From positions 3,348,001-3,412,000 of the forward strand of contig NZ_JACCFK010000001.1 in the NCBI RefSeq assembly GCF_013410405.1: a DNA stretch of 64,000 nucleotides. The letters are read 5' to 3'. Source of the DNA: Amycolatopsis endophytica (lineage in GTDB: Bacteria; Actinomycetota; Actinomycetes; Mycobacteriales; Pseudonocardiaceae). The position numbers and the translations under genes were made by a program. The notes beneath the pieces were generated by a model. That model did no database searches and had not been told where the DNA came from. It saw only the letters and a list, made by a program, of their open reading frames with translations. Below are positions 28,917 to 37,283 of this stretch, piece by piece. The first letter of the stretch is position 1. Each line of letters begins with the position of its first letter.

Positions 28917-28935
28917 GACCCGACGATAGCAAAAC

Positions 28936-28967
28936 ATGCGCGCCGCGCAAAGATGCGTGCTGCGCAA
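28936..28967. promoter_or_regulatory. Tandem operator-like repeats upstream of the TetR gene
   Basis: ATGCGCGCCGCGCAA (28936-28950) and ATGCGTGCTGCGCAA (28953-28967) are direct repeats 17 bp apart. Each is itself a palindrome (TGCGCG-c-CGCGCA; the second is less perfect). They lie 20-51 bp upstream of the TetR start, where an autoregulating repressor would bind. Confidence 0.6.
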
Positions 28968-28970
28968 GTT

Positions 28971-29663
28971 TTAGAAGTGGTGCAGCAGCTCCCGGAACGA
29001 GCCGAGCCGCAGAACGCGGTCATCGGACTCGTCGAGTTCGTCGTGCTCCAGCACCCAGGTGTGGGCGTTCGGGATGAACACCGCGTTCAGGCCGGCCGCG
29101 CGGGCCGGGCGGATGTCGGACTTCGGCGAGTTGCCGACCATCCACGTCGTCTCCGGCGGAAGCATCCGCTCCGCCGCCAGGCCGCGGTACACGTCGGCAT
29201 GCTTCTCCGGCACGATGCGCACCTCGCCGAAGTGGTGCGCGACGCCGGAGGCGTCGACCTTGCGCTGCTGTTCCTCCCGGTCGCCCTTGGTCAGCAGCAA
29301 CAGCTCGTGCCGCGTGCCCAGCTCGTCGAGCGTGTCCGCGACGCCCGGGATCAGCTCGACCTCGTGGTGGATCAGCGCGTGCGCCAGTTCCTCGATACGG
29401 GCGCGGTCGGCGGCCGTCGCCGGGCGCTCGTTCAGTTTCTCGAAGCATTCGGCCAGGTTCCGCAGGAACGCCCTGGTCCCGTAGCCGTGCGTGACCGTGT
29501 TCGCCCGCTCGATGTCGTTCAGGATCTCGCGCACGGCGGCCCGGTCGAGCGTGGGATGGGCGATCCAGTCCAGGTAGTCGTCGATGACCCGCTCGAAGAT
29601 GACGTTGTTCTCCCACAGCGTGTCGTCGGCGTCGAGGATCAGGACCTGGCTGTCGAATCGCAC
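28971..29663 (-). CDS. HAD superfamily hydrolase
   Basis: This 230-residue haloacid-dehalogenase-like phosphatase has motif I at ILDADDTLWENN (nucleophile aspartate about residue 10) and motif II at LLLLTKGD. The motif III lysine lies around PEKHADVY, and motif IV is MVGNSPKSDIRPA. An all-helical cap (about 20-100) marks it as subclass I. The substrate is unknown. It starts at a GTG 10 bp after the stop of the hydroxyacid dehydrogenase, so the two are co-transcribed; a repair role, such as removing a phosphorylated by-product of glycerate metabolism, is possible. Confidence 0.82.
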   Translation of the reverse strand: MRFDSQVLILDADDTLWENNVIFERVIDDYLDWIAHPTLDRAAVREILNDIERANTVTHGYGTRAFLRNLAECFEKLNERPATAADRARIEELAHALIHHEVELIPGVADTLDELGTRHELLLLTKGDREEQQRKVDASGVAHHFGEVRIVPEKHADVYRGLAAERMLPPETTWMVGNSPKSDIRPARAAGLNAVFIPNAHTWVLEHDELDESDDRVLRLGSFRELLHHF

Positions 29664-29673
29664 GCCCCGGAGA

Positions 29674-30648
29674 CTAGGAGCGATCACCGCCCGGCCGCAC
29701 CTCATTAATGGCGCCTTCGCCCGCGAGCACGGCCGCCACGTTGCGGGCCGCGAGGAGAGCCATCTCGGTGCGTGTCTCGACCGTCGCCGAGCCGAGATGC
29801 GGTGTGACGACCACGTTGTCCATCTCCAGCAGCCGTGGCTCGACTTCCGGCTCCTTCTCGAACACGTCCAGCCCGGCCCCGGCGATCTCGCGCCGCAGCA
29901 GCGCGTCGGCCAGCGCGGGCTCGTCCACGACCGGGCCGCGCGTGGTGTTGACCAGGAATGCGCTGTGTTTCATCGCGCCCAGGGCCTCGGCGTCGATGAG
30001 GTGGCGCGTCTGCGGGGTCAGCGGGCAGTGCAGTGACACCACGTCGGCCGTGGTCAGCAGGTCGGGGAACGACAGGTGCTCGGCGCTCAGCTCCGCCTCG
30101 GCCGCCGGTTTCGCGCGCGACCGTCCGCTGTAGACGATGTGCATCCCGAACGCGCGGGCGCGGCGGGCCATCGCCTGGCCGATCTGGCCGAGCCCGACGA
30201 TGCCGAGCGTCTTGCCCTGCAGTCCGGACCCGAGCAGGAAACCGAGGTGGAACGACCACGGCTGCCGTGCCCGCAGCAGCCGTTCGCCCTCGCCGAGGCG
30301 GCGGGTGACCGCGAGCAGCAACCCGAACGCCAGGTCGGCGGTCGCGTCGGTCAGTACGCCCGGAGTGTTCGTGACGGTCACGCCCCGTTCGGCGAGCGCG
30401 GGCACGTCGACGTTGTCGTAGCCGACGGCCACGTTGGCCACGACCTTGAGTTGCGGCCCGGCCGCGTCGGCCACGGTGCCGTCGATGCGGTCGTGCAGCA
30501 TGCCCACCACCGCGTCCGCGCCGCGCACCGCTTCGCGCAGCTCCTCGGGCGTGAGGGGCCGGTCTTCGCCGGACATCCAGACCTCGCCCGTCTCGCGGAG
30601 CACCACCATCGCCGCTTCCGGAATCCGCCGCGTCACCACGATTCGCAT
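29674..30648 (-). CDS. D-2-hydroxyacid dehydrogenase (glyoxylate/hydroxypyruvate reductase or D-glycerate dehydrogenase type)
   Basis: This 324-residue NAD(P)-dependent enzyme has the D-isomer-specific 2-hydroxyacid dehydrogenase signatures. These are VANVAVGYDNVDVPALAERG (substrate arginine region), GKTLGIVGLGQIGQAMARRA (about residue 150) and LVNTTRGPVVDEPAL, with the catalytic Glu and His in GLDVFEKEPEVEP and VTPHLGSATVETR. The length and the N-terminus (MRIVVTRRIPEAAMVVL) favour the glyoxylate/hydroxypyruvate reductase group. It diverges from the pca operon. Confidence 0.9.
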   Translation of the reverse strand: MRIVVTRRIPEAAMVVLRETGEVWMSGEDRPLTPEELREAVRGADAVVGMLHDRIDGTVADAAGPQLKVVANVAVGYDNVDVPALAERGVTVTNTPGVLTDATADLAFGLLLAVTRRLGEGERLLRARQPWSFHLGFLLGSGLQGKTLGIVGLGQIGQAMARRARAFGMHIVYSGRSRAKPAAEAELSAEHLSFPDLLTTADVVSLHCPLTPQTRHLIDAEALGAMKHSAFLVNTTRGPVVDEPALADALLRREIAGAGLDVFEKEPEVEPRLLEMDNVVVTPHLGSATVETRTEMALLAARNVAAVLAGEGAINEVRPGGDRS

Positions 30649-30705
30649 GGGGAACACCTTTCCATGCCCGTCGGTTTCCTTGCGCCGCCTCTGTCGAGCG
30701 ACTAT

Positions 30706-30720
30706 GTTCATATGTAGAAC
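30706..30720. promoter_or_regulatory. Candidate PcaR operator upstream of pcaI
   Basis: GTTC-N7-GAAC (GTTCATATGTAGAAC) lies 32 bp upstream of pcaI in the 103-bp divergent region. IclR-type PcaR regulators bind palindromic sites in pca promoters, and a PcaR gene ends this operon. The assignment is inference. Confidence 0.45.
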
Positions 30721-30751
30721 TTGTGTGCGGAATGCGAACGAAAGCAGCTCA

Positions 30752-31570
30752 ATGGCCGAGATCACGTCGCTCCGTGACGCCGTCGCCCAGCTGGTGCACG
30801 ACGGGGACACGGTCGCCCTCGAAGGATTCACCCACCTCATCCCGCACGCCGCGGGGCAGGAGATCATCCGCCAGCGGCGCACGGACCTCACGCTGGTCCG
30901 GATGACCCCGGACATCGTCTACGACCAGCTCATCGGTGCCGGCTGCGCGAAGAAGCTGATCTTCTCGTGGGGCGGCAACCCGGGCGTGGGCTCGCTGCAC
31001 CGGTTCCGCGACGCCGTCCAGAACTCGTGGCCGGTGCCGCTGGAGATCGAGGAGCACAGCCACGCGGGTATGGCCAACCGCTACGTCGCCGGCGCCTCCG
31101 GGCTGCCGTTCGCCGTGCTGCGCGGCTACCGGGGCACCGACCTGCCGAAGCACACGGACACGATCAAGACCATCACCTGCCCGTTCACCGGCGAGGAACT
31201 GGCCGCGGTGCCCGCGATCAACCCGGACGTGTCGATCATCCACGCGCAGCGGGCCGACCGCGCGGGCAACGTGCAGATGTGGGGCCTGGTCGGAGTGCAG
31301 AAGGAAGCGGTGCTGGCCGCGAAGCGCAGCCTGGTCACGGTCGAGGAGGTCGTCGACGAGCTGACCCCGGTCCCCGGCCAGGTCATCCTGCCGACCTGGG
31401 CCGTCACGACCGTCGCCGAGGTCCCGAACGGCGCACATCCCTCGTACGCGGCGGGGTACTCGGAACGCGACAACGAGTACTACGCGTATTGGGATTCCAT
31501 TGGGCGGGAGAGGGACTCGTTCCAGCAGTGGCTTGAGGAGAAGGTATTCACGACGGAGGTGGCCCAGTGA
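30752..31570 (+). CDS. pcaI: 3-oxoadipate CoA-transferase subunit A
   Basis: This 272-residue first subunit activates 3-oxoadipate with CoA from succinyl-CoA. Typical features are the N-terminal GDTVALEGFTHLIPHAA, FSWGGNPGVGSLHRF, and DVSIIHAQRADRAGNVQMWGL near residue 170. The catalytic glutamate is expected in subunit B. The ATG at 30752 follows a leader with a GTTC-N7-GAAC palindrome and is the first gene of the operon. Its stop overlaps the next start (GTGA). Confidence 0.95.
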   Translation: MAEITSLRDAVAQLVHDGDTVALEGFTHLIPHAAGQEIIRQRRTDLTLVRMTPDIVYDQLIGAGCAKKLIFSWGGNPGVGSLHRFRDAVQNSWPVPLEIEEHSHAGMANRYVAGASGLPFAVLRGYRGTDLPKHTDTIKTITCPFTGEELAAVPAINPDVSIIHAQRADRAGNVQMWGLVGVQKEAVLAAKRSLVTVEEVVDELTPVPGQVILPTWAVTTVAEVPNGAHPSYAAGYSERDNEYYAYWDSIGRERDSFQQWLEEKVFTTEVAQ

Positions 31571-32334
31571 CAGCGACGGCCGAGCGGACGTACACGTCCG
31601 ACGAGATGATGTCCGTTGCGGCGGCGCGGGCCCTCTCCGGCGGCCAGAAGGTGTTCGTCGGCATCGGCCTGCCCTCCACCGCGGCCAACCTCGCGCGCCG
31701 TACCCACGCCGACGACCTCGTGCTCATCTACGAGTCCGGCACGCTCGGTTCGAAGCCGACCCGGCTGCCCGCGTCGATCGGCGACGGCATCCTCGCCGAC
31801 ACCGCGGACGCCGTGATCAGCGTGCCGGAGGTGTTCAACTACTGGCTGCAGCCCGGCCGCATCGACGTCGGCTTCCTCGGCGCCGCCCAGCTGGACAAGT
31901 TCGGCAACATCAACACCACCGTGATCGGCACCGACTACGCCGATCCGAAGGTCCGCCTGCCCGGTGCCGGTGGTGCCCCGGAGATCGCCGCGAGCTGCCA
32001 CGAGGTCTACGTCGTCGTGCGGCAGAGCAAGCGCAGCTTCGTCGACCAGGTCGACTTCATCACCTCGTTCGGCCACGGCCGCGGCAAGGGCGAGCGGGAG
32101 AAGCTGGGCCTGCCCGGCGCCGGTCCGACCTTGGTGATCACCGATCTCGGCGTGATGCGGCCGGACCCGGAGACCGCTGAGCTGGTGCTGACCCAGATCC
32201 ACGAGGGCGTCACGGTCGAGCAGGTCAGGGAGGCGACCGGCTGGGACCTCAAGGTCGCGCCGGAGCTGGGGACCACGCCCGCGCCGACCGAGGCCGAGCT
32301 CGCGGCCCTGCGTGCGTTGAAGGCGGCGCGATGA
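31567..32334 (+). CDS. pcaJ: 3-oxoadipate CoA-transferase subunit B
   Basis: This 255-residue partner of PcaI has GGQKVFVGIGLPSTAANLARR, and YESGTLGSKP contains the catalytic glutamate region (IYESG, about residue 58). QLDKFGNINTTVIG and TSFGHGRGKGEREKLGLPG are also typical of the family. It is coupled at both ends: its GTG overlaps the pcaI stop and its stop overlaps the pcaF ATG. The two subunits should be made in equal amounts and form a heterotetramer. Confidence 0.95.
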   Translation: MTATAERTYTSDEMMSVAAARALSGGQKVFVGIGLPSTAANLARRTHADDLVLIYESGTLGSKPTRLPASIGDGILADTADAVISVPEVFNYWLQPGRIDVGFLGAAQLDKFGNINTTVIGTDYADPKVRLPGAGGAPEIAASCHEVYVVVRQSKRSFVDQVDFITSFGHGRGKGEREKLGLPGAGPTLVITDLGVMRPDPETAELVLTQIHEGVTVEQVREATGWDLKVAPELGTTPAPTEAELAALRALKAAR

Positions 32335-33506
32335 GCGAGGCGTACGTTCTCGACGCGATCCGGACCCCGTTCGGCCGCTACGGCGGCGCGCTCGCGAAGG
32401 TCCGCCCGGACGACCTCGCCGCGCACGTCCTCCGCGAACTGGCCTCCCGCAGCGACCTCGACCCCGGCACGATCGACGAGGTCGTGCTCGGCGACGCCAA
32501 CCAGGCCGGGGAGGACAACCGCAACGTCGCGCGGATGGCCGCGCTGCTCGCGGGCTGGCCGACCACGGTGCCCGGCACCACGGTGAACCGCCTGTGCGGT
32601 TCCGGCCTGGACGCCGTGATGCAGGCCAGCCGCACCATCGCCACCGGTGACGCCTCCCTGGTCGTCGCGGGCGGCGTGGAGTCGATGAGCCGCGCGCCGA
32701 TGATCCTGCTCAAGCCGGAGAAGGCGTACTCGCCCGCCACGCAGACGCTGCATTCCAGCACGCTGGGCTGGCGCATGGTCAACCCGGAGATGCCCGAGCA
32801 GTGGACGATCTCGCTGGGCGAGAGCACCGAGCGGCTGGCGGAGTCCTACGGCATCAGCCGCGAGGCGCAGGACGAGTTCGCGCTGCGCAGCCACCTCCAC
32901 GCGGCGAAGGCGTGGGATGCGGGCTTCTACGACGACCACGTCGTGCCCGTCCCCGGCACCGACCTGATCCGCGACGAGGGCATTCGCGGCGATTCGACGC
33001 TGGAGAAGCTGGCCAAGCTCAAGCCCGCGTTCCGCAAGGACGGCACCATCACCGCGGGCAACGCCTCGCCGCTCAACGATGGTGCCTCCGCCGTCCTGCT
33101 GGGTGATCAGGCGGCGGCCGACCGGATCGGCAGGACGCCGCTGGCGCGCATCGCCGGGCGCGGCGCGGCGGGTGTCGATCCGGACGTGTTCGGCATCGGC
33201 CCGGTGCGTGCCGCCGAGATCGCGCTGGAACGCGCCGGGATCGGCTGGGACCAGCTGGCCGCGGTGGAGCTGAACGAGGCGTTCGCCGCGCAGTGCCTGG
33301 CCTGTTTCGCCGACTGGCCGAAGCTCGACCCGGCGATCGTCAACGTCAACGGCGGCGCCATCGCGATCGGGCACCCGCTCGGCGCCTCCGGCGGGCGCGT
33401 TCTCGCGTCGCTGGCGTACGAACTGCGCCGCCGGGGCGGTGGCTACGGTCTGGCCGCGATCTGCATCGGCGTTGGCCAGGGGCTCGCGGTCGTGCTGGAA
33501 GCGTGA
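32331..33506 (+). CDS. pcaF: 3-oxoadipyl-CoA thiolase
   Basis: This 391-residue thiolase carries out the last step, cleaving 3-oxoadipyl-CoA to succinyl-CoA and acetyl-CoA. The acyl-accepting cysteine is in [15 protein letters not shown] (about residue 90). The second-half motifs are [27 protein letters not shown] (catalytic histidine) and [10 protein letters not shown] (second cysteine). Position next to pcaIJ distinguishes it from other acetyl-CoA acyltransferases. Its ATG overlaps the pcaJ stop (ATGA). Confidence 0.95.
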   Translation: MSEAYVLDAIRTPFGRYGGALAKVRPDDLAAHVLRELASRSDLDPGTIDEVVLGDANQAGEDNRNVARMAALLAGWPTTVPGTTVNRLCGSGLDAVMQASRTIATGDASLVVAGGVESMSRAPMILLKPEKAYSPATQTLHSSTLGWRMVNPEMPEQWTISLGESTERLAESYGISREAQDEFALRSHLHAAKAWDAGFYDDHVVPVPGTDLIRDEGIRGDSTLEKLAKLKPAFRKDGTITAGNASPLNDGASAVLLGDQAAADRIGRTPLARIAGRGAAGVDPDVFGIGPVRAAEIALERAGIGWDQLAAVELNEAFAAQCLACFADWPKLDPAIVNVNGGAIAIGHPLGASGGRVLASLAYELRRRGGGYGLAAICIGVGQGLAVVLEA

Positions 33507-33525
33507 GGAGAAAGGAAACCGTGCT

Positions 33526-34269
33526 ATGGCAGCACCGACGAGTGACAGGCTGATCCTGCCGCGCTACCGGCGGGACCCCGACGGCACGCACGCGCCGCTG
33601 AACTCGCCCGGCTACCGCTCGACGCAACTCCGGCACCCGAAGCAGCCGCTGGTCCTGTTGCCGCAGATGCTCACCGAGGTCACCGGCCCGCTGCTCGGGC
33701 CGGGCCGCCTCGGCGAACTGGACAACGACCTCACCCGCCAGCACGCGGAAGAGCCGCAGGGGCAGCGCATCCTGGTGCACGGCCGCCTCCTCGACGGCGA
33801 CGGTCGCGGCATCCCGCACTCGCTGGTCGAGATCTGGCAGGCCAACGCGGGCGGCCGCTACCGGCACATCGGCGACAACTGGCCCGCCCCCCTGGACCCG
33901 AACTTCGACGGTGTCGGCCGCACGGTCACCGACTCGGAGGGCCGCTACGAGTTCACCACCATCAAGCCGGGCGCGTATCCGTGGAAGAACCACGACAACG
34001 CCTGGCGCCCGGCGCACATCCACTTCTCGGTGTTCGGGCAGGCGTTCACGCAGCGCCTGGTGACGCAGATGTACTTCCCGGACGATCCGCTGTTCTTCCA
34101 GGACCCGATCTACAACTCGATCCCGGACGAGAAGGCGCGGCAGCGGATGATCTCGCGGTTCGACTTCAGCCGCACGACCGACCACTGGGCGCTGGCCTTC
34201 GAGTTCGACATCGTGGTGCGCGGCCGGGAAGCCTCGGTCTTCGAAGAAGAGGAGGACGAGGACGAATGA
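33526..34269 (+). CDS. pcaH: Protocatechuate 3,4-dioxygenase beta subunit
   Basis: This 247-residue iron-bearing subunit of the intradiol ring-cleaving enzyme converts protocatechuate to 3-carboxy-cis,cis-muconate. The Fe(III) ligands are visible: a tyrosine in NAGGRYRHIGDNW, a second in KPGAYPW, and two histidines in RPAHIHFSVFG. The N-terminal domain common to intradiol enzymes precedes this. The C-terminus is an unusual acidic tail (EEEEDEDE). A GAGGAGAAAGGAAA leader precedes the ATG. The alpha subunit start overlaps its stop. Confidence 0.96.
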   Translation: MAAPTSDRLILPRYRRDPDGTHAPLNSPGYRSTQLRHPKQPLVLLPQMLTEVTGPLLGPGRLGELDNDLTRQHAEEPQGQRILVHGRLLDGDGRGIPHSLVEIWQANAGGRYRHIGDNWPAPLDPNFDGVGRTVTDSEGRYEFTTIKPGAYPWKNHDNAWRPAHIHFSVFGQAFTQRLVTQMYFPDDPLFFQDPIYNSIPDEKARQRMISRFDFSRTTDHWALAFEFDIVVRGREASVFEEEEDEDE

Positions 34270-34811
34270 CCACCCCTTCGCAGACCGTCGGCCCCTACCT
34301 CGCGATCGGCCTGCCCTGGGACGACGGCCCGACCGTGGTTCCGGTGGGCACGCCGGGCGCCGTGTGGATCCGGGGTGTCGTCACCGACGGCGAGGGCATG
34401 CCCATCCCCGACGCGATGATCGAGACCTGGCAGGCCGATCCACAGGGCCGCTTCGACCATCCGGACGATCCGCGCGGCCGCGTCGAGGGCTTCCGCGGTT
34501 TCGGGCGCTGCCCGACCAAACCGGACGGTTCCTACGAGATCCTGACCCTGCTTCCGGGCGCGATCCCTGGCGAGGACGGGGCGGCGCAGGCCCCGCACAT
34601 CGACGTGTCGGTGTTCGCGCGCGGGCTGCTGCACCGGGTCGTCACGCGGATCTACTTCCCGGAGAACACCGAGGCCAACGCCGCGGACGCGGTGCTCGGC
34701 TCGGTGCCGGAGGAGCGCCGCGACACGCTGATCGCGGAGAAGTCCGAAGACGGGTACCGCTTCGACGTGCGCCTGCAGGGTGGCGCTGAAACAGTGTTCT
34801 TCGATGTCTGA
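34266..34811 (+). CDS. pcaG: Protocatechuate 3,4-dioxygenase alpha subunit
   Basis: This 181-residue non-catalytic partner of PcaH starts with TPSQTVGPYLAIGLPW and has the shared intradiol fold: PDAMIETWQADPQGRF, GFGRCPTKPDGSYEI, and HIDVSVFARGLLHRVVTRIYFP. It lacks the iron ligands except the conserved framework, as usual for alpha subunits. It overlaps pcaH (ATGA) and its end overlaps pcaB by 8 bp, which keeps the subunits in step. Confidence 0.95.
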   Translation: MTTPSQTVGPYLAIGLPWDDGPTVVPVGTPGAVWIRGVVTDGEGMPIPDAMIETWQADPQGRFDHPDDPRGRVEGFRGFGRCPTKPDGSYEILTLLPGAIPGEDGAAQAPHIDVSVFARGLLHRVVTRIYFPENTEANAADAVLGSVPEERRDTLIAEKSEDGYRFDVRLQGGAETVFFDV

Positions 34812-36129
34812 CCTGTTCGACCCGGTGCTCGCGGCCGGGCCGGTGCGCGACGAGGTCGCGGACCCGGCCTGGCTGCGGGCCCTGCTCGACGCGGAGGCGG
34901 CGCTGGCAGGCGCGGAGGCGGACGCGGGCGTGATCCCGCGCGAGCACGCCGACCGGATCGCCTCCGTGGCCCGTGACGGCCGGTTCGATATCGCCGCGAT
35001 CGGCGCGAAGTCCGTCGGGGTCGGCAACCCGGCCGCGCCACTGGTCCGGGAGCTGACCGCCCAGGTCGGCGGCGAAGCGGGCCGGGTCGTGCACCTCGGT
35101 GCGACCAGCCAGGACATCGTGGACACCGCCGCGATGCTGGTGTCCGCGCGGGCGCTGGCCGTGCTGCTGGCCGACGTCGAGGCGTGCGCGGACAGCCTCG
35201 CCGCGCTGGCCCGTGAGCACATCGGCACCGTCCAAGCGGGACGGACGTTGCTGCAGCAGGCGTTGCCGGTGACGTTCGGGTTCCAGGTCGCGGGCTGGTT
35301 GTCCGGGATCGACGCGGCGGCCGAGCGGTTGCGTGGGCAGCGGCTCGCGGTGCAGCTGGGCGGGGCGACCGGCACGCTCGCCGCGCTGGGGCAGCGGGGG
35401 CCGGAGGTGCTGGCGGCCTTCGCCCGTCGCCTGGAGCTGGACGAACCCGTGCTGCCCTGGCACACCGAGCGCACGCGCATCGCGGAACTGGCCGGTGCGC
35501 TCGGCGAACTGTGCGGGGTGATCGCCGGGATCACGCGGTCGCTGGTGCTGCTGGCGCAGACCGAGGTCGGGGAGGTGGCCGAGGTCGCCGAGGGCAGCGG
35601 CGGCTCGTCGACCATGCCGCACAAGCGGAATCCGGTCGCCGCGGTGGCCGCGGGCGCGGCCGCCCAGCAGGCACCGGGGCTCGTCGCGACCCTGCTGGGT
35701 GCGATGACGCAGGAGCACCAGCGCGCCGCCGGTTCGTGGCACGCCGAATGGCGCCCGCTGACCGAACTGTTCCGCAGCGCCGGATCCGCGGTGCACTGGC
35801 TGCGCACCAGCCTCGACCGGTTGCGGGTCGACACCGCGCGGATGCGGGACAACCTGGACATCACCGGCGGCGCCCTGCTGTCCGAACGCGTCACGACCGC
35901 GCTCGCGGCAGAGACCGGACGGCTCGAAGCACACGACGCGGTGAGCGCGTGCACCCGTCGCGCCTTGGCCGGTGAGGGTGCGCTGGCCGACCTGCTGGCC
36001 GAGGATCCGCTGGTGGGCAAGCACCTGTCGCGCGAGCGCATCGGCGAACTGCTGGACCCGGCCGATTACCTGGGGAGCGCGCGCGTCTTCGTCGAACGGG
36101 TGCTGGAGAAGCGGAAGGGAACTTCGTGA
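34804..36129 (+). CDS. pcaB: 3-carboxy-cis,cis-muconate cycloisomerase
   Basis: This 441-residue member of the fumarase/aspartase superfamily lactonises carboxymuconate to 4-carboxymuconolactone. The superfamily signature GSSTMPHKRNP is at about residue 272. HLGATSQDIVDTA (about residue 99) and the conserved QQALPVTFGFQVAGWL segment are the other two conserved regions. The length is normal for the family. The ATG lies within the end of pcaG and the stop overlaps pcaD (GTGA). Confidence 0.95.
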   Translation: MSDLFDPVLAAGPVRDEVADPAWLRALLDAEAALAGAEADAGVIPREHADRIASVARDGRFDIAAIGAKSVGVGNPAAPLVRELTAQVGGEAGRVVHLGATSQDIVDTAAMLVSARALAVLLADVEACADSLAALAREHIGTVQAGRTLLQQALPVTFGFQVAGWLSGIDAAAERLRGQRLAVQLGGATGTLAALGQRGPEVLAAFARRLELDEPVLPWHTERTRIAELAGALGELCGVIAGITRSLVLLAQTEVGEVAEVAEGSGGSSTMPHKRNPVAAVAAGAAAQQAPGLVATLLGAMTQEHQRAAGSWHAEWRPLTELFRSAGSAVHWLRTSLDRLRVDTARMRDNLDITGGALLSERVTTALAAETGRLEAHDAVSACTRRALAGEGALADLLAEDPLVGKHLSRERIGELLDPADYLGSARVFVERVLEKRKGTS

Positions 36130-36887
36130 AGGTCCACCACGAGACCGCGGGTGACGGTGACGTGGTCGTGCTGAGCAACTCCATCGGCAGCACCCTGCGG
36201 ATGTGGGAACCGCAGGTGAAGCCGTTGGTGGACAACGGCTTCCGCGTCGTCCGGTACGACACGCGCGGTCATGGGAAGTCGGACGTGCCGCCCGGGCCGT
36301 ACTCGATCGCCGATCTCGGCGGTGACGTCGTCGAGCTGCTCGACACGCTCGCGGTCGAGTCCGCGCACTTCGTCGGCCTGTCCCTGGGCGGGATGACCGG
36401 CGCCTGGCTCGGGCAGCACGCGCCGTCGCGGATCAGGACGCTGGCCCTGACGTTCACCTCGGTCAAACCCGGCAACGTCGAGATGTGGACCGGCCGCGCG
36501 CGGCAGGTGCGGGCCGAGGGGATGGGCGAGATCGCCGAGGGCAGCATCGGCCGCTGGTTCACCCGGGACTGGATCTCCGCGCACCCGGAACTGGCCGCCG
36601 AACTCCAGCAGATGACCGCGACGACCCCCGCCGAGGGTTACGCGTCCTGCTGCGAGGCGATCGCCGGGCTCGACCTGACCGCCGCGTTGTCCACGGTCAG
36701 TGCGCCGACGCTGGTGATTTCCGGCGCCGACGACGCCGCGCTGCCGTCCTCGCACGGCCAGGTCATCGCCGACGGTATTCCGGACGCGCGGTTCGAAGTT
36801 CTCGGCCATGCCGCCCATCTGGGCAGCTACGAGCAGGCGGAGCGGTTCACCGGGTTGATCCTGGAACACGTGAAGGGGACGCGATGA
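36126..36887 (+). CDS. pcaD: 3-oxoadipate enol-lactonase
   Basis: This 253-residue alpha/beta hydrolase converts beta-ketoadipate enol-lactone to 3-oxoadipate. The nucleophile elbow is GLSLGGMTG (serine about residue 86), the acid is in ISGADDAAL and the histidine in LGHAAHLGSYEQ. In many actinomycetes this domain is fused to the decarboxylase as PcaL. Here the two are separate genes that overlap by 4 bp (ATGA). Its GTG start overlaps the pcaB stop. Confidence 0.94.
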   Translation: MKVHHETAGDGDVVVLSNSIGSTLRMWEPQVKPLVDNGFRVVRYDTRGHGKSDVPPGPYSIADLGGDVVELLDTLAVESAHFVGLSLGGMTGAWLGQHAPSRIRTLALTFTSVKPGNVEMWTGRARQVRAEGMGEIAEGSIGRWFTRDWISAHPELAAELQQMTATTPAEGYASCCEAIAGLDLTAALSTVSAPTLVISGADDAALPSSHGQVIADGIPDARFEVLGHAAHLGSYEQAERFTGLILEHVKGTR

Positions 36888-37273
36888 GCGACGAACTGTA
36901 CGACGCCGGCATGAAGGTCCGGCGCGAGGTGCTCGGCGACGCGCACGTCGACCGCGCGTCGGAGAACGCGACCGAGTTCACCCAGAAGTTCCAGGACTAC
37001 ATCACCCGCGCCGCGTGGGGCTCGATCTGGACCCGTGACGGCCTGGACCGCAAGACCCGCAGCTGCATCACGCTGGCCGTGCTCACCGCGCTGCACTGCC
37101 ACGGCGAGATCGCGATGCACGTCCGCGCCGCCGTCGGCAACGGGCTGACCGCCGACGAGATCGGCGAGGTGCTGCTGCACGCGGGCGTGTACGCGGGGGT
37201 GCCCGCGGCGAACGAGGCGTTCGCCATCGCGCAGAAGACGCTGGCCGAGATGGGAGAGCCCACCGCGCAGTAG
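36884..37273 (+). CDS. pcaC: 4-carboxymuconolactone decarboxylase
   Basis: This 129-residue AhpD-like helical protein decarboxylates 4-carboxymuconolactone to the enol-lactone. It has the family start YDAGMKVRREVLGDAHVDRA, then LDRKTRSCITLAVLTALHCHGEIAMHVRAAVGNGLT with the histidines around the active site, and HAGVYAGVPAANEAF. It stands alone, not fused to PcaD. The pcaR gene starts 10 bp later. Confidence 0.95.
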   Translation: MSDELYDAGMKVRREVLGDAHVDRASENATEFTQKFQDYITRAAWGSIWTRDGLDRKTRSCITLAVLTALHCHGEIAMHVRAAVGNGLTADEIGEVLLHAGVYAGVPAANEAFAIAQKTLAEMGEPTAQ

Positions 37274-37283
37274 ATTGGGGACC

